Of a stretch of 64,000 nt of DNA, positions 52,885-63,528 are shown piece by piece. The notes under the pieces were generated by a model. The model did not search any database and was not told the origin of the DNA. It saw nothing but the letters and a program-made list of their open reading frames with translations. The position numbers and the translations under genes were made by a program. How positions within the stretch are numbered: the first letter of the stretch is position 1; each line of letters begins with the position of its first letter. The stretch comes from Acanthacorydalis orientalis (Eukaryota > Arthropoda > Insecta > Megaloptera > Corydalidae): contig CM068317.1 in assembly GCA_034766995.1 (NCBI GenBank), positions 35,320,749 to 35,384,748 on the forward strand, written 5' to 3'.

Positions 52885-55800
52885 GATAAATAGTAAGATT
52901 AAAAACTAACAGATAAATTAGAAGAATCGGTCATAATTTAAGAGAGAGTTTTCATTAAAAAAATCCATTATCTTTCTGAAATCTCATACGAGCAGGTTTA
53001 TAAATGATTGAAAATGTATTTTGTTTACATTTAAAAATTATCACAAAATTAATAACATTTTGTGTTATTAAAGATTGAGATAACATAATGAAATGAATAA
53101 GATCGTTGGAGAAAACATAATATACTAAATTAATAAGTAATGACACTTAAAAAGCATTTTATCTGCTATTGTTTTTTAAAAAAAATAAATAAAATTTACT
53201 CTAGAGTAGTAAATTTAATATTAACAACTTTTTTTAAATTATTAATTGATTTTTATGAAATTATGAATCAATTATAACAAATATATTATCATGAAAATAT
53301 AAGTGTTACTTTATAATTGGTTTAAAGATATTAGTCTCTTCAAATATCTCTATTATTTTTTAAAAAAAATATTAAAACGTTATATATAATAACATTATAA
53401 AAATATATTAAAACGTTATATATAATAACATTATTTTTCCAGATCTGATGTGTTTTAATGATTTATTGACTAAATTATTTTTTTATTTTCTGTTCAAATT
53501 TACTTACATAATTTATTAAATTTGTCTTCAACAAAGATAATGTTGACATTTTTTTTAACTTTATTCATTAATTATATAATTTTAATAAAGAAAAAAATGT
53601 ATTAAAAGTAAAGTTTGAATTAAAATACCAGGCTATTAATGTGATTTTCAAATAATTCGAATATATATCATCATAATTTTGAACCAAATAATTTAAAATG
53701 TGTATAAATGCATTAAAATATGTAGACTATATAAAATGTTGAAAAAATATTAATGATATGAAAGAAAGAGTTAAATTTGGTATGGAAACTTTTTCCAATG
53801 CGGATATTAAAAAATAAAATAATAAAAATGTTTAAAACGAGAAATGCTGTTCTTGGAAATGACTCTTGCTGTTTGGTTGCTGTTTAAGCAGGTGTAATAA
53901 TTATTTAATTCTACACGTCACACCACCTTTTGATCAAATATCTGACGTGGAATGATGTCATGTTTATACAGATCCGTATTTGATTTCAATGGGAACATTC
54001 CAGTTATGTTTATTGCGATTGTTAAATTTCTCGAAAGAGTAAACAAACTAAATATAACAATTGTATGTATAATTTAAAATTTATTAAGATAGTACATCAT
54101 TTTATTTTATTGATTAATGTCTAAAATTATGTTTTTAAATTTAAACTTTATATTTTTCACTTTATTTGTTTAAAATTACTGAAAAATGTATTCAGATTAA
54201 AGAAAGTAATAAATATTGATACACTGTTAAATTTTTTATAATATAATACTTCAGAAACATTTTCAGTATTTTACAAGCTTTTACACCATTTGTAGTTAAA
54301 ATAAAAAATGAGTTTTCAGTTCTATTATTTCAGACTAAAATCATTAATAACTGTTCGTACAAATATTTCTTCCTTTAATATTTAATTAAATGAGACTAAA
54401 GTATCATGGTACGTATTTCATAAAATTGAAAGCCAAAAAAATATTGCGTAATATATAAACAGAAATCAATATTACCTCGAGTTTATTTTCTGTTCGAGTT
54501 CCATTCTCTTTCGTTTTATGTTCAATTTCTAGAAAGAAAAATAGAATGGTGTGCACTGAAGCATACGCATAAGACTAGTCTCGATACCTCTAGCAAAATT
54601 GAATATTAAGAACAGGATTGAATATGTTTGATTTTCATTCAAATTATTTTCGAATTACTAAACAGTAAAGTAAATGTTTATTTTTTTATCTTTGATATTT
54701 TAGAAGTTTATTGTCGCATTAAAGAATTAAATGAATAGAAAAAAACTTCAATGTCCATAGTTTAATAGGTATTGGAGCACTTTTATGTGCAAGTTATTTG
54801 AGATACCGCTTATGCTACTTCCGATAGAAATTCTTTTCTTTCTTTCACTTAATCTTTAAGGTCAATAGTTACAATCTTCTTTCCAGTATAATTACATACA
54901 ACTGTAAAGCTTTCTTTTAAAAAAATCTAATATTTCATCAACAAGAGTTCCTTTCTAATATAACAATTTACAATGCTGTATATATACTTCTTGAATATAA
55001 AATCGAATGTCGAATATAAAGTTTAATATAATGCTATTTCAATTACTATTTAGAATAACCGAATGGATAAGAAATTAAATAGAACTCGAACAGAAAATCG
55101 ATCCATGTACACCGGGGATAACAGAGTAAATATTATAGATTTATACAGAATAAAATGATTACATTTACATATTTGTTTAAAATCATAAAAATATTTGAAG
55201 AATGTAAAAAAATAATTCAGTTCTTAAAAGACTGAGTTTTTAAAGTATTTATAGTTAAAACTATTTCTATTTGACCGTATTGTTTATTTTATACATACCT
55301 ATACTTGGTCGTACAATCGCTACAGGAAGTTTATCGGAATTTTCTACAATAACATGTTCTGCTAACGCTTTTGTATACGTATATGTATTTGGTCTGCATC
55401 CAAGTAATCTATAAAAAAAATAGTTGACATGTTTAACATGAAACGATAACAGAAAATTAAACATTTTTTCTAATATCACACACACAGTATGGAAAATTGG
55501 TTTTATTTAATTAAAATTAAATTATATACACATATCATTATATTTTAACGCACACATATTCTAATTTGAAAAAATAGTACATTTATTAATAATATAAAAG
55601 AAGATTTAAGTTAATATTTTTTTATAAAATGAAAACATTAAAATTTACTTTAATTTTTTAATCTAAAATAATTAAAAGAATGACATGTTTTTGATGTAGA
55701 ATATTTTTACACAATGATTATTACAATTGGATAGAAAAAAAATACTTTTGCAAGAAAATAACAAAGTATTGTAGAATGAAATGTTTTTGCTATTTTATAT

Positions 55801-56905
55801 TTGAAATCACTGTTGATTTTTTACGATTAATTTTTACTTTTAATATCTTCAAGTAGTTTTCGAATTTGAAAATTAACTGAATACAGTGGCACATCCAGGT
55901 GGACGAGCGGCACTGGCCCTTAAAGGAAAATGGAAAAAACAAAATCATCACGCGAAAATACTCCTATATACACAGATAAATTAATTTAATCCCCTGTCAC
56001 TATCGCCTATATATACACAGTGAAATTAATGTAACCATGACTGAAGTAACCTGTGTGAAAAGAAAAGAAAACTGGATTTTATTCTTTAAATAAATTTTTA
56101 TAATCACTTAATGAATTTTATTCAATTTGCATTAAAAAAAATCAAAATTTCCCATCAACTCATCCCTTTCTCCAAGATTAAATCCTGAGTGCGCCACTGA
56201 TTGAAGACAAAAAAACTCGAAACAATGCATAATCATATCAAAAATATAGTGGATATATTAAAGAATAGATTCCCAAAAAAATGAAAAACCAGGAATAAAA
56301 AAAACTAAAAATATGAAAACACGCTTGAAAACTTTGAAAAATATTTCTATAAATGTAGCAAACACATCATTTGACAAAACATCATTTTTAAATTTAAGAA
56401 AGTACTCATGCGAATAGTAAATGAAAATATTTTATAAGCATTGACAACTTTTTCAAGAGATTTAAAGATTAATTTTTATTCTGCTCTTTAAATTAATTAA
56501 TAGATTCGACGATAAACAAGATACATAATTCTGATATTTTTATCAGTTATATATCTATTTTCTATATAATAAAAACTCACATTTCTCGTCACTTTGTTCA
56601 CATGACAAGTCCATGGTGACGAGAAATGTTTATCTATGATGATGAGTAATGTTTGTTTTGTGAGGTCATAGGTTTCAAGTTTAATTAATTAAGTTTCGTT
56701 CTTGGGTATGTTTTATGTTTCAATATATTATGTTGTAAAAATCAATAAACAATATTTTCTTTCTATTTTCCCGTCAATTTTGACGGGTTATATACTAATA
56801 TTATAATACAAATTACATTACATAAAATTATAGGAATAAATTTGTTTATAACCACAAAGTATTAAGCAGTCAAATTTTATTATATAGTATATCTATACAT
56901 ATAAG

Positions 56906-56945
<40 letters not shown>

Positions 56946-59062
56946 ATAGATAATTATGTATGTGTGTATGTTTAAACAATTTATAGAAAGTTAGTAAATA
57001 ATGTATATTATATAATAATAATGATTTTATGTTTTATGTATTAAAAACATTTTAACGGCTGTTCAACTATGTTTCAACGGATATCCTGAAACGAAGTTTG
57101 AATAAACAAATATATTAATTTTTCTTATAATGATTTTGTAAGAAATTTGAGTATTGATTACGTATATACGTTTTAAAAAAGAATATTGTAGATATTTTTG
57201 TGTAATACAAATGTCAAATTAGTACGACTATGTATTTTACAACTGACTAAAATAAGTATGAATAAATATTTACTTACCTCGGTGTCAAGTCGTTCAAAAT
57301 ATCATCATCTAAACATTGTACGCATTTGATTATTTTTTGAGGATCGCCTGGTGAAGGATACACAATTTCTTCAATGTATTCTCTATCGCAGTTGCAGTAT
57401 GCAGTCGACACATGCACCAAAGCCTTAAACATGCAGACCAGATTACAAAACCTTAAATCAACACATTAAATATTTAAATTTTGTTCAATGGTTCTGTGTT
57501 TTATGCATGCGGTCAAGTTCAATGCTGTCAACAATACATGTAAATAAGTTTTACAATATGTTAACCAGTTCTTTGTTTATTTATTTAAAAGTTGTGTGCG
57601 TTTATTTTTTTTTAAAAAAATATATTTTTGACATTTTATACTTTTTTATTAAAATATTTCATTCAGAAATCATCACAATCGACTTTTAATTAAATATTAA
57701 AAAATTAAAAAGTAAATAAATCTCAAATAATTAATATTTATGTAAGTATTAATTAAAATAGTTATCATTAACTTGAATCATCATATAACGAAGTGATAAA
57801 AGCGAGAGTTTATTTAATTGTCGTTTTATTTTATTTGGTGAATGTTGTTAGTGAATTATTACTTTTTATACGGAATAATTAAAGATGTAGTCAACGAAAA
57901 ATTCAGTCAATTTAATTACCTGCTTATTATGAAACATATACAAGTTATACACATTTTTTGTTCAAAAAAATAATTTCATTTCACTTCTTAAATGTATAGT
58001 TTCTTGAGATTTTTATATAATACGAATTATAAGTAATTCAAACATAATTACCTCCAAATGAATAAGTTCTTTACATAATTCTACTAATTCATTTGTCCCT
58101 GAAATATTCATCCCCACGGATATTCTTAAAGCTTCATCGAATTTCACTGTTGCTGCGCTATGAAATACAACAGACACATTTTCTATCAAAGTTTTTCGAT
58201 CATTTTTACTGATTCCTAATCCTTCTTGAGTTATATCACCAGATATTGGTATTAATTTATTTAAAACGTTTGGTTTGGTTTTACGCAGTTGATCAAATAA
58301 CTAAAAGAAAAAAAATGTTCAGAGGCTATCAAACTGTATTGTATTTAATATTAAATGAATAATTACATACATATTATTTAATTAAGGAAATATTTAAAGC
58401 AGTAAGAAATATTATACTTCTATTTAAAATATAATATTTTTTTAATAAACAAATATATAGCAAAAAAGAAATACAAATTTTCAATACAAAAACATAAATT
58501 TCTAGAAAAACTATAATATCACTGTCATTAATTTATGAATAAATATAAATTATGCTATAGAAGAATTGTTTTTAATGGGCAAATATTTTCATGAATTGAA
58601 GTGTGTATATCAAATAATAAAATATAAGACAATAATAACAAAACTATAACAAGTATTAAATAATTATTAATATTAAACAATAAAGTGAAGAAGAATATTT
58701 TTAAAGTAACAAAAAACATTTATATTTTAGAAATAATACTTTCAATTCTTGAAAAATTCTTAAATGAGATCTAGAAATAATTGACTAAATGTTTGTGAAA
58801 TTGATTTTTACTTCCTCGTGCCTTTTAACACAAAATTGTAATAGAACAAAAAAATATAATGTATAAATTACTTAAATAATTTTTTTTTATTCTGAGATAT
58901 AAATATTTTTGCTTTTTGATATACTGATTGAAGATTTTATTATATAATAAAAAAACTATATTTTTTCACAATATACTAAAATTGTGAACCAATATAATTT
59001 CATAATTCGTGGAAAATACTAAAGTGCATATATATGCATTTATAATTTACATACCTAAAATC

Positions 59063-59127
<65 letters not shown>

Positions 59128-60186
59128 GTACATCTGAATACATAACATACGTTTACGGTTTGAATTGGAAATTAAATATTTACATCCGCACGTAAATTTC
59201 TATTTTAATCATCTAATGAACATAGTAAATAAAATGTGGACCACTCCTTCCATTCATTAAAACGGAAAGTAATACTGTAAATGTATATAATCTTGCATAA
59301 CGACTGCACAATACATTGACCTTAAACTTCCCACACTTCACTACGATCTTAATTCAATTGTGACATTTCTAATTTGAAATCATCGACTAGTATGTACTCA
59401 ATTTCACATTCGATGTGACACAGTTCAATAATTAATGTCATATTTAATTAAAAAATCTTTTTTATGTACTTACAACGAGGCGGTCTTAAAAACCTTGACA
59501 GTGTAGGTTTCAATATTTTTAATATAATATATGCATTACACAAAGCGGAGAATTCCTTTGTGAAGTTATTTTCCGTAATTATCAATAATAAACACAAAAT
59601 TTCAACATTTGGCCTTTTAAAATTCATTTACTTTTGAATATATAATTTTTTATTAAAGAAAGTATAGTATTAACTTAATTAATTGATGAATAATAATAAA
59701 TGATGGTCGAATATTGTAATTGTTGTCAATTAATTTTATTATATTAAAATAATTGATTTGAATTTACTAATTATTTTTTAAAAATATAATTAACGATTAA
59801 TAAACAATGTTAAAATATCAATAATTTCATTTTATTTTATAAAATTTAATATTTTCAGATATGATCAATTTTGGATATTTATTTAAAATTAAGTCAATTT
59901 GTTTACTGTATTTAAACACATCGATATTTCAGTATACGTCTGCTAATAAATCTTAATTCAATTTCCAGTAGAGTGAAAAAATTTTTTTTAAATATTTATA
60001 AAAAATATAAGAAGAATTCAATTAATTCAATTCATTATAAAAATGTATAAGTATCAAGCACTTAATAAAAATGAAGTTGTCTATCTTCAAAAATAAATTT
60101 GTACTCCTTTTATAAGTGATATTTGGTACTATTTTATAATTAGTACTACATATTACTTATAAAAGTTCATCTTTTAAGTGTTATTT

Positions 60187-60225
<39 letters not shown>

Positions 60226-60631
60226 CACTGTCTTAGAAATAGTGAAATTTACGATAATGAAAAATATCATACTTTAGTCAATTTAATTAAAGTATCTATT
60301 GTATAGATTTCTTTTAAAATCTAATGGATAATTTTGCTTAATCTTATTATTTAATAAGTAAATCATGCGTGAAAATAGTAATGTTACTTAAGAAGAATCA
60401 TATAACACATTTTGGTGTAATTTATAGATACAAATTAAGAATGAATATATTTACTTTCACTTAATATTAAAAACTAATATTTTTTTTTAATTTCAACATT
60501 TTATTTTCTGTTTATTTTTAAAATATTGAAAATAAATCTAAAGCGTGTGTAATAAGACATATTTAACTATTACTCATATTACGAAAATAGTATGATAGCT
60601 CCAAATAAATAGATATTACGAAAATATCTAT

Positions 60632-60689
<58 letters not shown>

Positions 60690-61175
60690 CTCTGAATCAT
60701 GCAATAATAATTTCGAATTGTATAACATATACCCCACGCATAGTTCAGTCCATTTGTATAGGTGAGACAGGTGTGTATATAAATAGTTCATATCACACAT
60801 CTGCTCATATATCAACAATGAGACAGAGTATACCGACCTCCCCTTGCAATGGAATAGTACATTTATTTTTATCTATAATAGCCTTGAATGTGATCAATGT
60901 CCTTGAAACCTATAAACGTCCACAGATGGCGCATATAAAATATCATCTTATATACTTACTGGTTGATTGATGAGTGCCTCGATTCTTTGTTTGGCTTCTT
61001 GGCCACGTTTTGGACGGATCAGTACATAAATTGATTTAATACCCGGACAGGAACGTATTAATTTTTCGAGAAGAGCTTTACCCATAAATCCTGTTCCTCC
61101 CGTCACTAGGACACTTCGTCCCACGTACCATGAGGCAATTGGACTCTGCATTATAGTGTTATTCGCAAAAGACAT
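46884..61175 (-). CDS. Fatty acyl-CoA reductase (alcohol-forming), complete, nine coding exons, 504 aa
   Basis: Coding segments in transcript order are 61175-60960, 58300-58052, 57423-57278, 55408-55299, 52631-52548, 49497-49389, 49245-49006, 48927-48670 and 46986-46884; they total 1515 nt and join in frame with no internal stop. FARs reduce fatty acyl-CoA to a primary alcohol with two NADPH at ER or peroxisomal membranes. Seen here: dinucleotide motif TGGTGFMG (residues 25-32), HVSTAY (159-164), YTYTK (213-217, the Tyr-x3-Lys pair), VRPSI (236-240), NGPTGL (257-262), a hydrophobic stretch at about 360-380, a FAR_C domain with [11 protein letters not shown] (400-410) and a membrane helix at about 475-493. 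Length and order are normal for insect FARs. The first in-frame ATG in the exon is used; TTGACAG just upstream looks like a splice acceptor, so a non-coding first exon is likely further upstream. Substrate chain length cannot be read from sequence. Bee FARs are often labelled 'putative fatty acyl-CoA reductase CG5065'. Confidence 0.93.
46987..48669 (-). other. FAR intron 8 (1683 bp)
   Basis: Bounded by GTGAGT and AACAG. A less A+T-rich patch at about 48010-48100 has no readable frame. No further exon with a fitting phase was seen. Confidence 0.75.
48670..48927 (-). CDS. FAR coding exon 8 (residues 385-470 plus part of 471), FAR_C domain
   Basis: The exon is 258 nt. The acceptor is TTTATTTTAG and the donor AAGAA|GTGAGT. 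It encodes most of the FAR_C (male-sterile type) domain: [19 protein letters not shown], then [20 protein letters not shown] and the charged tail [15 protein letters not shown]. Confidence 0.93.
49006..49245 (-). CDS. FAR coding exon 7 (residues 305-384 plus part of 385)
   Basis: The exon is 240 nt. The acceptor is AATTATAG. The donor is placed at AT|GTATGT because it yields [15 protein letters not shown] across the junction, which matches the FAR family at this point. It encodes [16 protein letters not shown] and a hydrophobic segment at residues 360-380. Reading through the 78-bp intron reaches a stop after 21 more codons. Confidence 0.9.
49315..49361. repeat. (TA)n microsatellite inside the short FAR intron 6
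   Basis: About 47 bp of the 143-bp intron (49246-49388) is pure TA. Confidence 0.95.
49389..49497 (-). CDS. FAR coding exon 6 (residues 269-304 plus part of 305)
   Basis: The exon is 109 nt. The acceptor is a T-rich run ending AATTTTAG and the donor CAA|GTAAAT. It encodes [20 protein letters not shown], the conserved end of the Rossmann domain in FARs. The donor is weaker than the others in this gene but is the only one that keeps frame with exon 7. Confidence 0.92.
49498..52547 (-). other. FAR intron 5 (3050 bp)
   Basis: Plain A+T-rich intron bounded by GTAAGT and a T-rich AATTTTAG acceptor. It holds one long TA tract at the donor end and a short TA run at 50273-50286. No mobile element recognised. 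Confidence 0.75.
52489..52542. repeat. (TA)n microsatellite abutting the exon 5 splice donor
   Basis: TA with a few CATA interruptions, starting within a few bases of the FAR donor at 52547-52546. Confidence 0.95.
52548..52631 (-). CDS. FAR coding exon 5 (residues 241-268 plus part of 269)
   Basis: The exon is 84 nt. The acceptor is CTCTATTTTAG and the donor AAAAG|GTAAGT. It encodes [20 protein letters not shown], a FAR hallmark. The donor runs straight into a (TA)n tract: GTAAGTATATATAT. Confidence 0.93.
52820..52880. repeat. Compound (TC)n-(TA)n microsatellite
   Basis: TC run then TA run in FAR intron 4; on the minus strand it has the TA-GA form seen elsewhere in the window. Confidence 0.95.
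53369..53434 (+). repeat. Two direct copies of a 30-bp unit
   Basis: Identical 30-bp units at 53369-53398 and 53405-53434, containing AAAACGTTATATATAATAAC, separated by 6 bp; a recent local duplication in FAR intron 4. Confidence 0.9.
54485..55098. mobile_element. Candidate DNA element with 17-bp inverted ends (614 bp)
   Basis: ATTTTCTGTTCGAGTTC at 54485-54501 recurs in perfect reverse complement at 55082-55098, in FAR intron 4. The interior shows no coding pattern and I could not define a target duplication, so the family is unknown. Confidence 0.5.
55299..55408 (-). CDS. FAR coding exon 4 (residues 204-240 plus part of 241)
   Basis: The exon is 110 nt. The acceptor is TTTTTTTTATAG and the donor ATAG|GTATGT. 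It encodes the catalytic YTYTK (Tyr213, Lys217), then ALAEHVIVE and VAIVRPSI. It leaves one base (G) that completes a Val codon with exon 5. Confidence 0.93.
55884..56199. mobile_element. CAGTGGC-type terminal-inverted-repeat element (316 bp, MITE)
   Basis: The left end CAGTGGCACATCCAGG pairs with the right end, whose reverse complement is CAGTGGCGCACTCAGG (13 of 16). CAGTGGC ends are typical of hAT-like elements in arthropods. The interior is non-coding and the flanks show no clean 8-bp duplication. It lies in FAR intron 3. Confidence 0.7.
56561..56798 (+). mobile_element. Small non-autonomous Helitron-like element (238 bp)
   Basis: It begins TCTATATAATAAAAAC, a Helitron-like 5' end. It ends with a perfect 8-bp stem, CCCGTCAA-TT-TTGACGGG (56770-56787), followed 7 bases later by CTAA, as in the Helitron hairpin plus CTRR terminus. 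Near the left end ACATTTCTCGTCAC (56579-56592) pairs with GTGACGAGAAATGT (56616-56629), a second, subterminal hairpin as in Helentron types. Non-coding, in FAR intron 3. Confidence 0.68.
56911..56943. repeat. (TA)n microsatellite
   Basis: TA run just right of the Helitron-like element. Confidence 0.95.
57278..57423 (-). CDS. FAR coding exon 3 (residues 156-203 plus part of 204)
   Basis: The exon is 146 nt. The acceptor ends GTTTAAG and the donor is GAG|GTAAGT. It encodes [19 protein letters not shown], the strongly conserved FAR segment that carries the SDR Ser/Thr, then [10 protein letters not shown]. It leaves two bases (AG) of an Arg codon for the next exon. Confidence 0.93.
58052..58300 (-). 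CDS. FAR coding exon 2 (residues 73-155)
   Basis: The exon is 249 nt with both boundaries in phase 0. The acceptor is a pyrimidine run ending CTTTTAG; the donor is GAG|GTAATT. The translation holds the FAR segment [13 protein letters not shown] and the conserved [20 protein letters not shown], part of the NADPH-binding domain. Confidence 0.93.
59067..59125. repeat. (CA)n-(TA)n microsatellite
   Basis: Short CA run then TA in intron 1. Confidence 0.95.
60107..60165. repeat. Imperfect hairpin, 25-bp arms
   Basis: 60107-60131 and 60141-60165 are inverted copies (22 of 25), based on CTTTTATAAGT and GTACTA, with a 9-bp loop. A small fold-back or MITE remnant in FAR intron 1. Confidence 0.75.
60191..60222. 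repeat. (TA)n microsatellite
   Basis: Uninterrupted TA next to the hairpin at 60107. Confidence 0.95.
60640..60687. repeat. (TA)n microsatellite
   Basis: TA run about 270 bp downstream (minus strand) of exon 1 of the FAR. Confidence 0.95.
60960..61175 (-). CDS. FAR coding exon 1 (residues 1-72)
   Basis: The exon is 216 nt, phase 0 at its end. It carries the start codon and the Rossmann glycine motif at residues 25-32, followed by [20 protein letters not shown], which is characteristic of insect FARs. It ends CAACCA before the perfect donor GTAAGT. The sequence ATTTTCTTGACAG ends two bases before the ATG (acceptor AG at 61178-61179), suggesting that this exon begins at 61177 with only two bases of 5' UTR. 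Reading upstream to 61184 gives only TTG, not a Met codon. Confidence 0.93.
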
Positions 61176-62109
61176 ATCTGTCAAGAAAATAATGAAATAT
61201 TAAGATAACATATATGAATATTACTCTTCTATACAATTTTTATTAATTTCTTCAAGTTACGCTACTGGGAGAATGTTAAATTGATTTGATATGTTGGAAC
61301 AATAGGAAGTTTTAATTAAAGTAACTGTCATATCTATGAGTCAGTAAGATTAAAGACGCCAGACAAGCCGTCAATTATATTTAACCACAACGTTTTTAAG
61401 CATTCAGATCTATATTTTATTCGGTAACGTTCGAAATCATTCATTAAATAATCTATTAATTAATCTATGAAATAATAACCTTTTAAATCTATTTTATTTT
61501 AATCAGTAACATAAAAAAAATGATTTGATAATTAGTCTAAACTATATATATTAGTTAACGTGATAAAAATGAATGTACAATACTTTAAAATGCGATTTAA
61601 TATTTTATTTAGAATACAAAAAAATGTTTATTTATTTTTGAAAAAAATGTAGGATAAATAAGTGACAATTTCTATTACAATGTCTATATTTTTGTAATTC
61701 GTATTTTCTTCATTAGCTTAATATACTCTTATTTTAAAAATCATGTGTATAATAAAATAATTTATTGTTTTTTACATATGAAAAAATATATACTTTATTA
61801 ACTGAAATGAACATTAAATATTGTTTCGACTCATTAAGGCATCATTCAGATTTATATTAATTAAAAGATCAGATTTATATTAATACTATTAATTAAAAGT
61901 GATAATATATCTTGTCCTTGACATAATAATAATAAATATTTTATGTTACTACTATTCTTATTTAGAATACTTTACTTTAAAATATCTAAGTGATTCTGTA
62001 GAATTTATTTTATATTCTGTCGTAGTATATGTAAATTAAATAGTTCAATGGCAAGAATGATATGAATGTAAGATACAAGGTTTTTATATACACTTTAACA
62101 TTAAGTTTA

Positions 62110-62118
62110 TACACACAC

Positions 62119-62186
<68 letters not shown>

Positions 62187-62187
62187 T

Positions 62188-62237
<50 letters not shown>
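62110..62237. repeat. Compound (TA)n-(CA)n-(TA)n microsatellite
   Basis: TA run, CACACA run at about 62164-62186, then TA run. Confidence 0.95.
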
Positions 62238-62240
<3 letters not shown>

Positions 62241-62318
62241 AAATTGTAGATAAGCAAATATTTACTGAATTCCAAAAGAATTTTAAAAGATATTATTATG
62301 AGTATTAGATACATTTTT

Positions 62319-62510
62319 GAAGTGAAACTTCTATGGGCGCGATAGCGAGGGGTAAAATCATACGGCGGTCACGAAAAACGTTACCCTGAAATAGCCTCGA
62401 ACGAGAGAGACGGAGCGAGTATGACTGCATGAATGCAAGAGAGAGAGAGAGAGAGAAGAAACTGCTTGCAGAGATATTGTACTGAAGAATACTGAGCTAA
62501 ATTTCACTTC
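62319..62510. mobile_element. Candidate small inverted-repeat element (192 bp)
   Basis: GAAGTGAAACTT at 62319 recurs as the reverse complement of AAATTTCACTTC at 62499-62510 (11 of 12). The interior is unusually G+C-rich here (GGGCGCGATAGCGAGGGG) and holds an AG run at about 62438-62456. No coding capacity; it could instead be a promoter patch about 1.2 kb upstream of the FAR ATG. Confidence 0.4.
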
Positions 62511-63227
62511 TGTCGTGCGTACATGAGGTCACATCCGTGTTTTGTAAATTCATTTTTTATTGATTTCAAAATCATTTAGTCTTTATATTGATATATATTT
62601 ATAGTAATATTTTATAGCAATATATTTTTATCATTATTATGATCCAAACCATAAAGTACACCAGCATGAAATAAGAATAAAAGATGACTCAAGAAATAAA
62701 GTTCAATCAAACATAAATATAATCATATCCTTCTAATAAGTTTGTATAATGACAATCACATTTTGTCTTAATTATTGTGATACGGACCGTAAAGATGTCA
62801 TACTACATAATATTTTCGGTAATAACTAGGTGTGCCAAGAATTATAAAACATAAATATGCAGTGTTCCTTAACGCACACAATTTCCACATGCATTGTATG
62901 AGTGCATCACAGACAAAGTACGTTCGCTGATAGCCAAATAAGCAATAATACCTGACTGCTTTGTTTGACATACATTAAAACATGTGTTTATATTTCGTAC
63001 ACGAGTTCAGCGTTTTGTACAGTTACTTCATGACATATCAGCTATATACAAATGCGTATTTTAAAGGGGAGCGCATATGTTTACTTGATAAATGGGTATA
63101 AAAATAGAATTGAATTTATATTACGTTGGGGATGTGGAGTTAATCTCTCACTAGCACAATTAAAACTACACGAGAATTGAATTACGTACACTGTAAAGCC
63201 TATTGATATAATACCCCTTTATAACAA

Positions 63228-63528
63228 TTAACCCTTTATAGTCGAATGTCGCCATACAAGCGACATCACACTTTTACTTATTAGGTCGAACGTCGCAGAT
63301 AAAGTGGCAAAAAATAATTTCTTTTTCTGTACCATACAAAAACTAAACCACATTTTTATTATCAAATAATTATTATTATCCTCCAATAAATTCTAAAACA
63401 TTAAAAATAATATTTTCTACTTAACATCTTATATTTAACTCTTCATCACATCATTTTACTTTATATAAAAAGTATATTCGACTCAGTGAGAAACACAGTT
63501 AAAAAACTTCTTGGCAGCAAAGGGTTAA
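63228..63528. mobile_element. piggyBac-type MITE flanked by TTAA
   Basis: TTAACCCTTT at the left and AAAGGGTTAA at the right give the TTAA target duplication and CCCTTT ends of piggyBac-like elements; the element proper is 63232-63524. Near the left end a subterminal motif occurs twice directly (GTCGAATGTCGC and GTCGAACGTCGC), with an inverted GCGACAT between. The interior is A+T-rich and non-coding. Confidence 0.72.

Larger units (their letters stand above)
58301..60959 (-). other. FAR intron 1 (2659 bp)
   Basis: Bounded by GTAAGT and a TTTTCTTTTAG acceptor. It contains (TA)n tracts, a hairpin at 60107-60165 and, at about 59465, an unused consensus donor (CGTT|GTAAGTAC on the minus strand) after a less A+T-rich patch that might be an alternative first exon. 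Confidence 0.75.

Noticed and set aside
59465..59500. Consensus donor CGTT|GTAAGTAC in FAR intron 1 as an extra coding exon
   Set aside because: No in-frame FAR sequence or acceptor precedes it, and exons 1 and 2 already join in frame with conserved sequence.
61176..61184. Start of the FAR at 61184
   Set aside because: The codon there is TTG and the preceding bases look like a splice acceptor; the first Met codon is at 61175.
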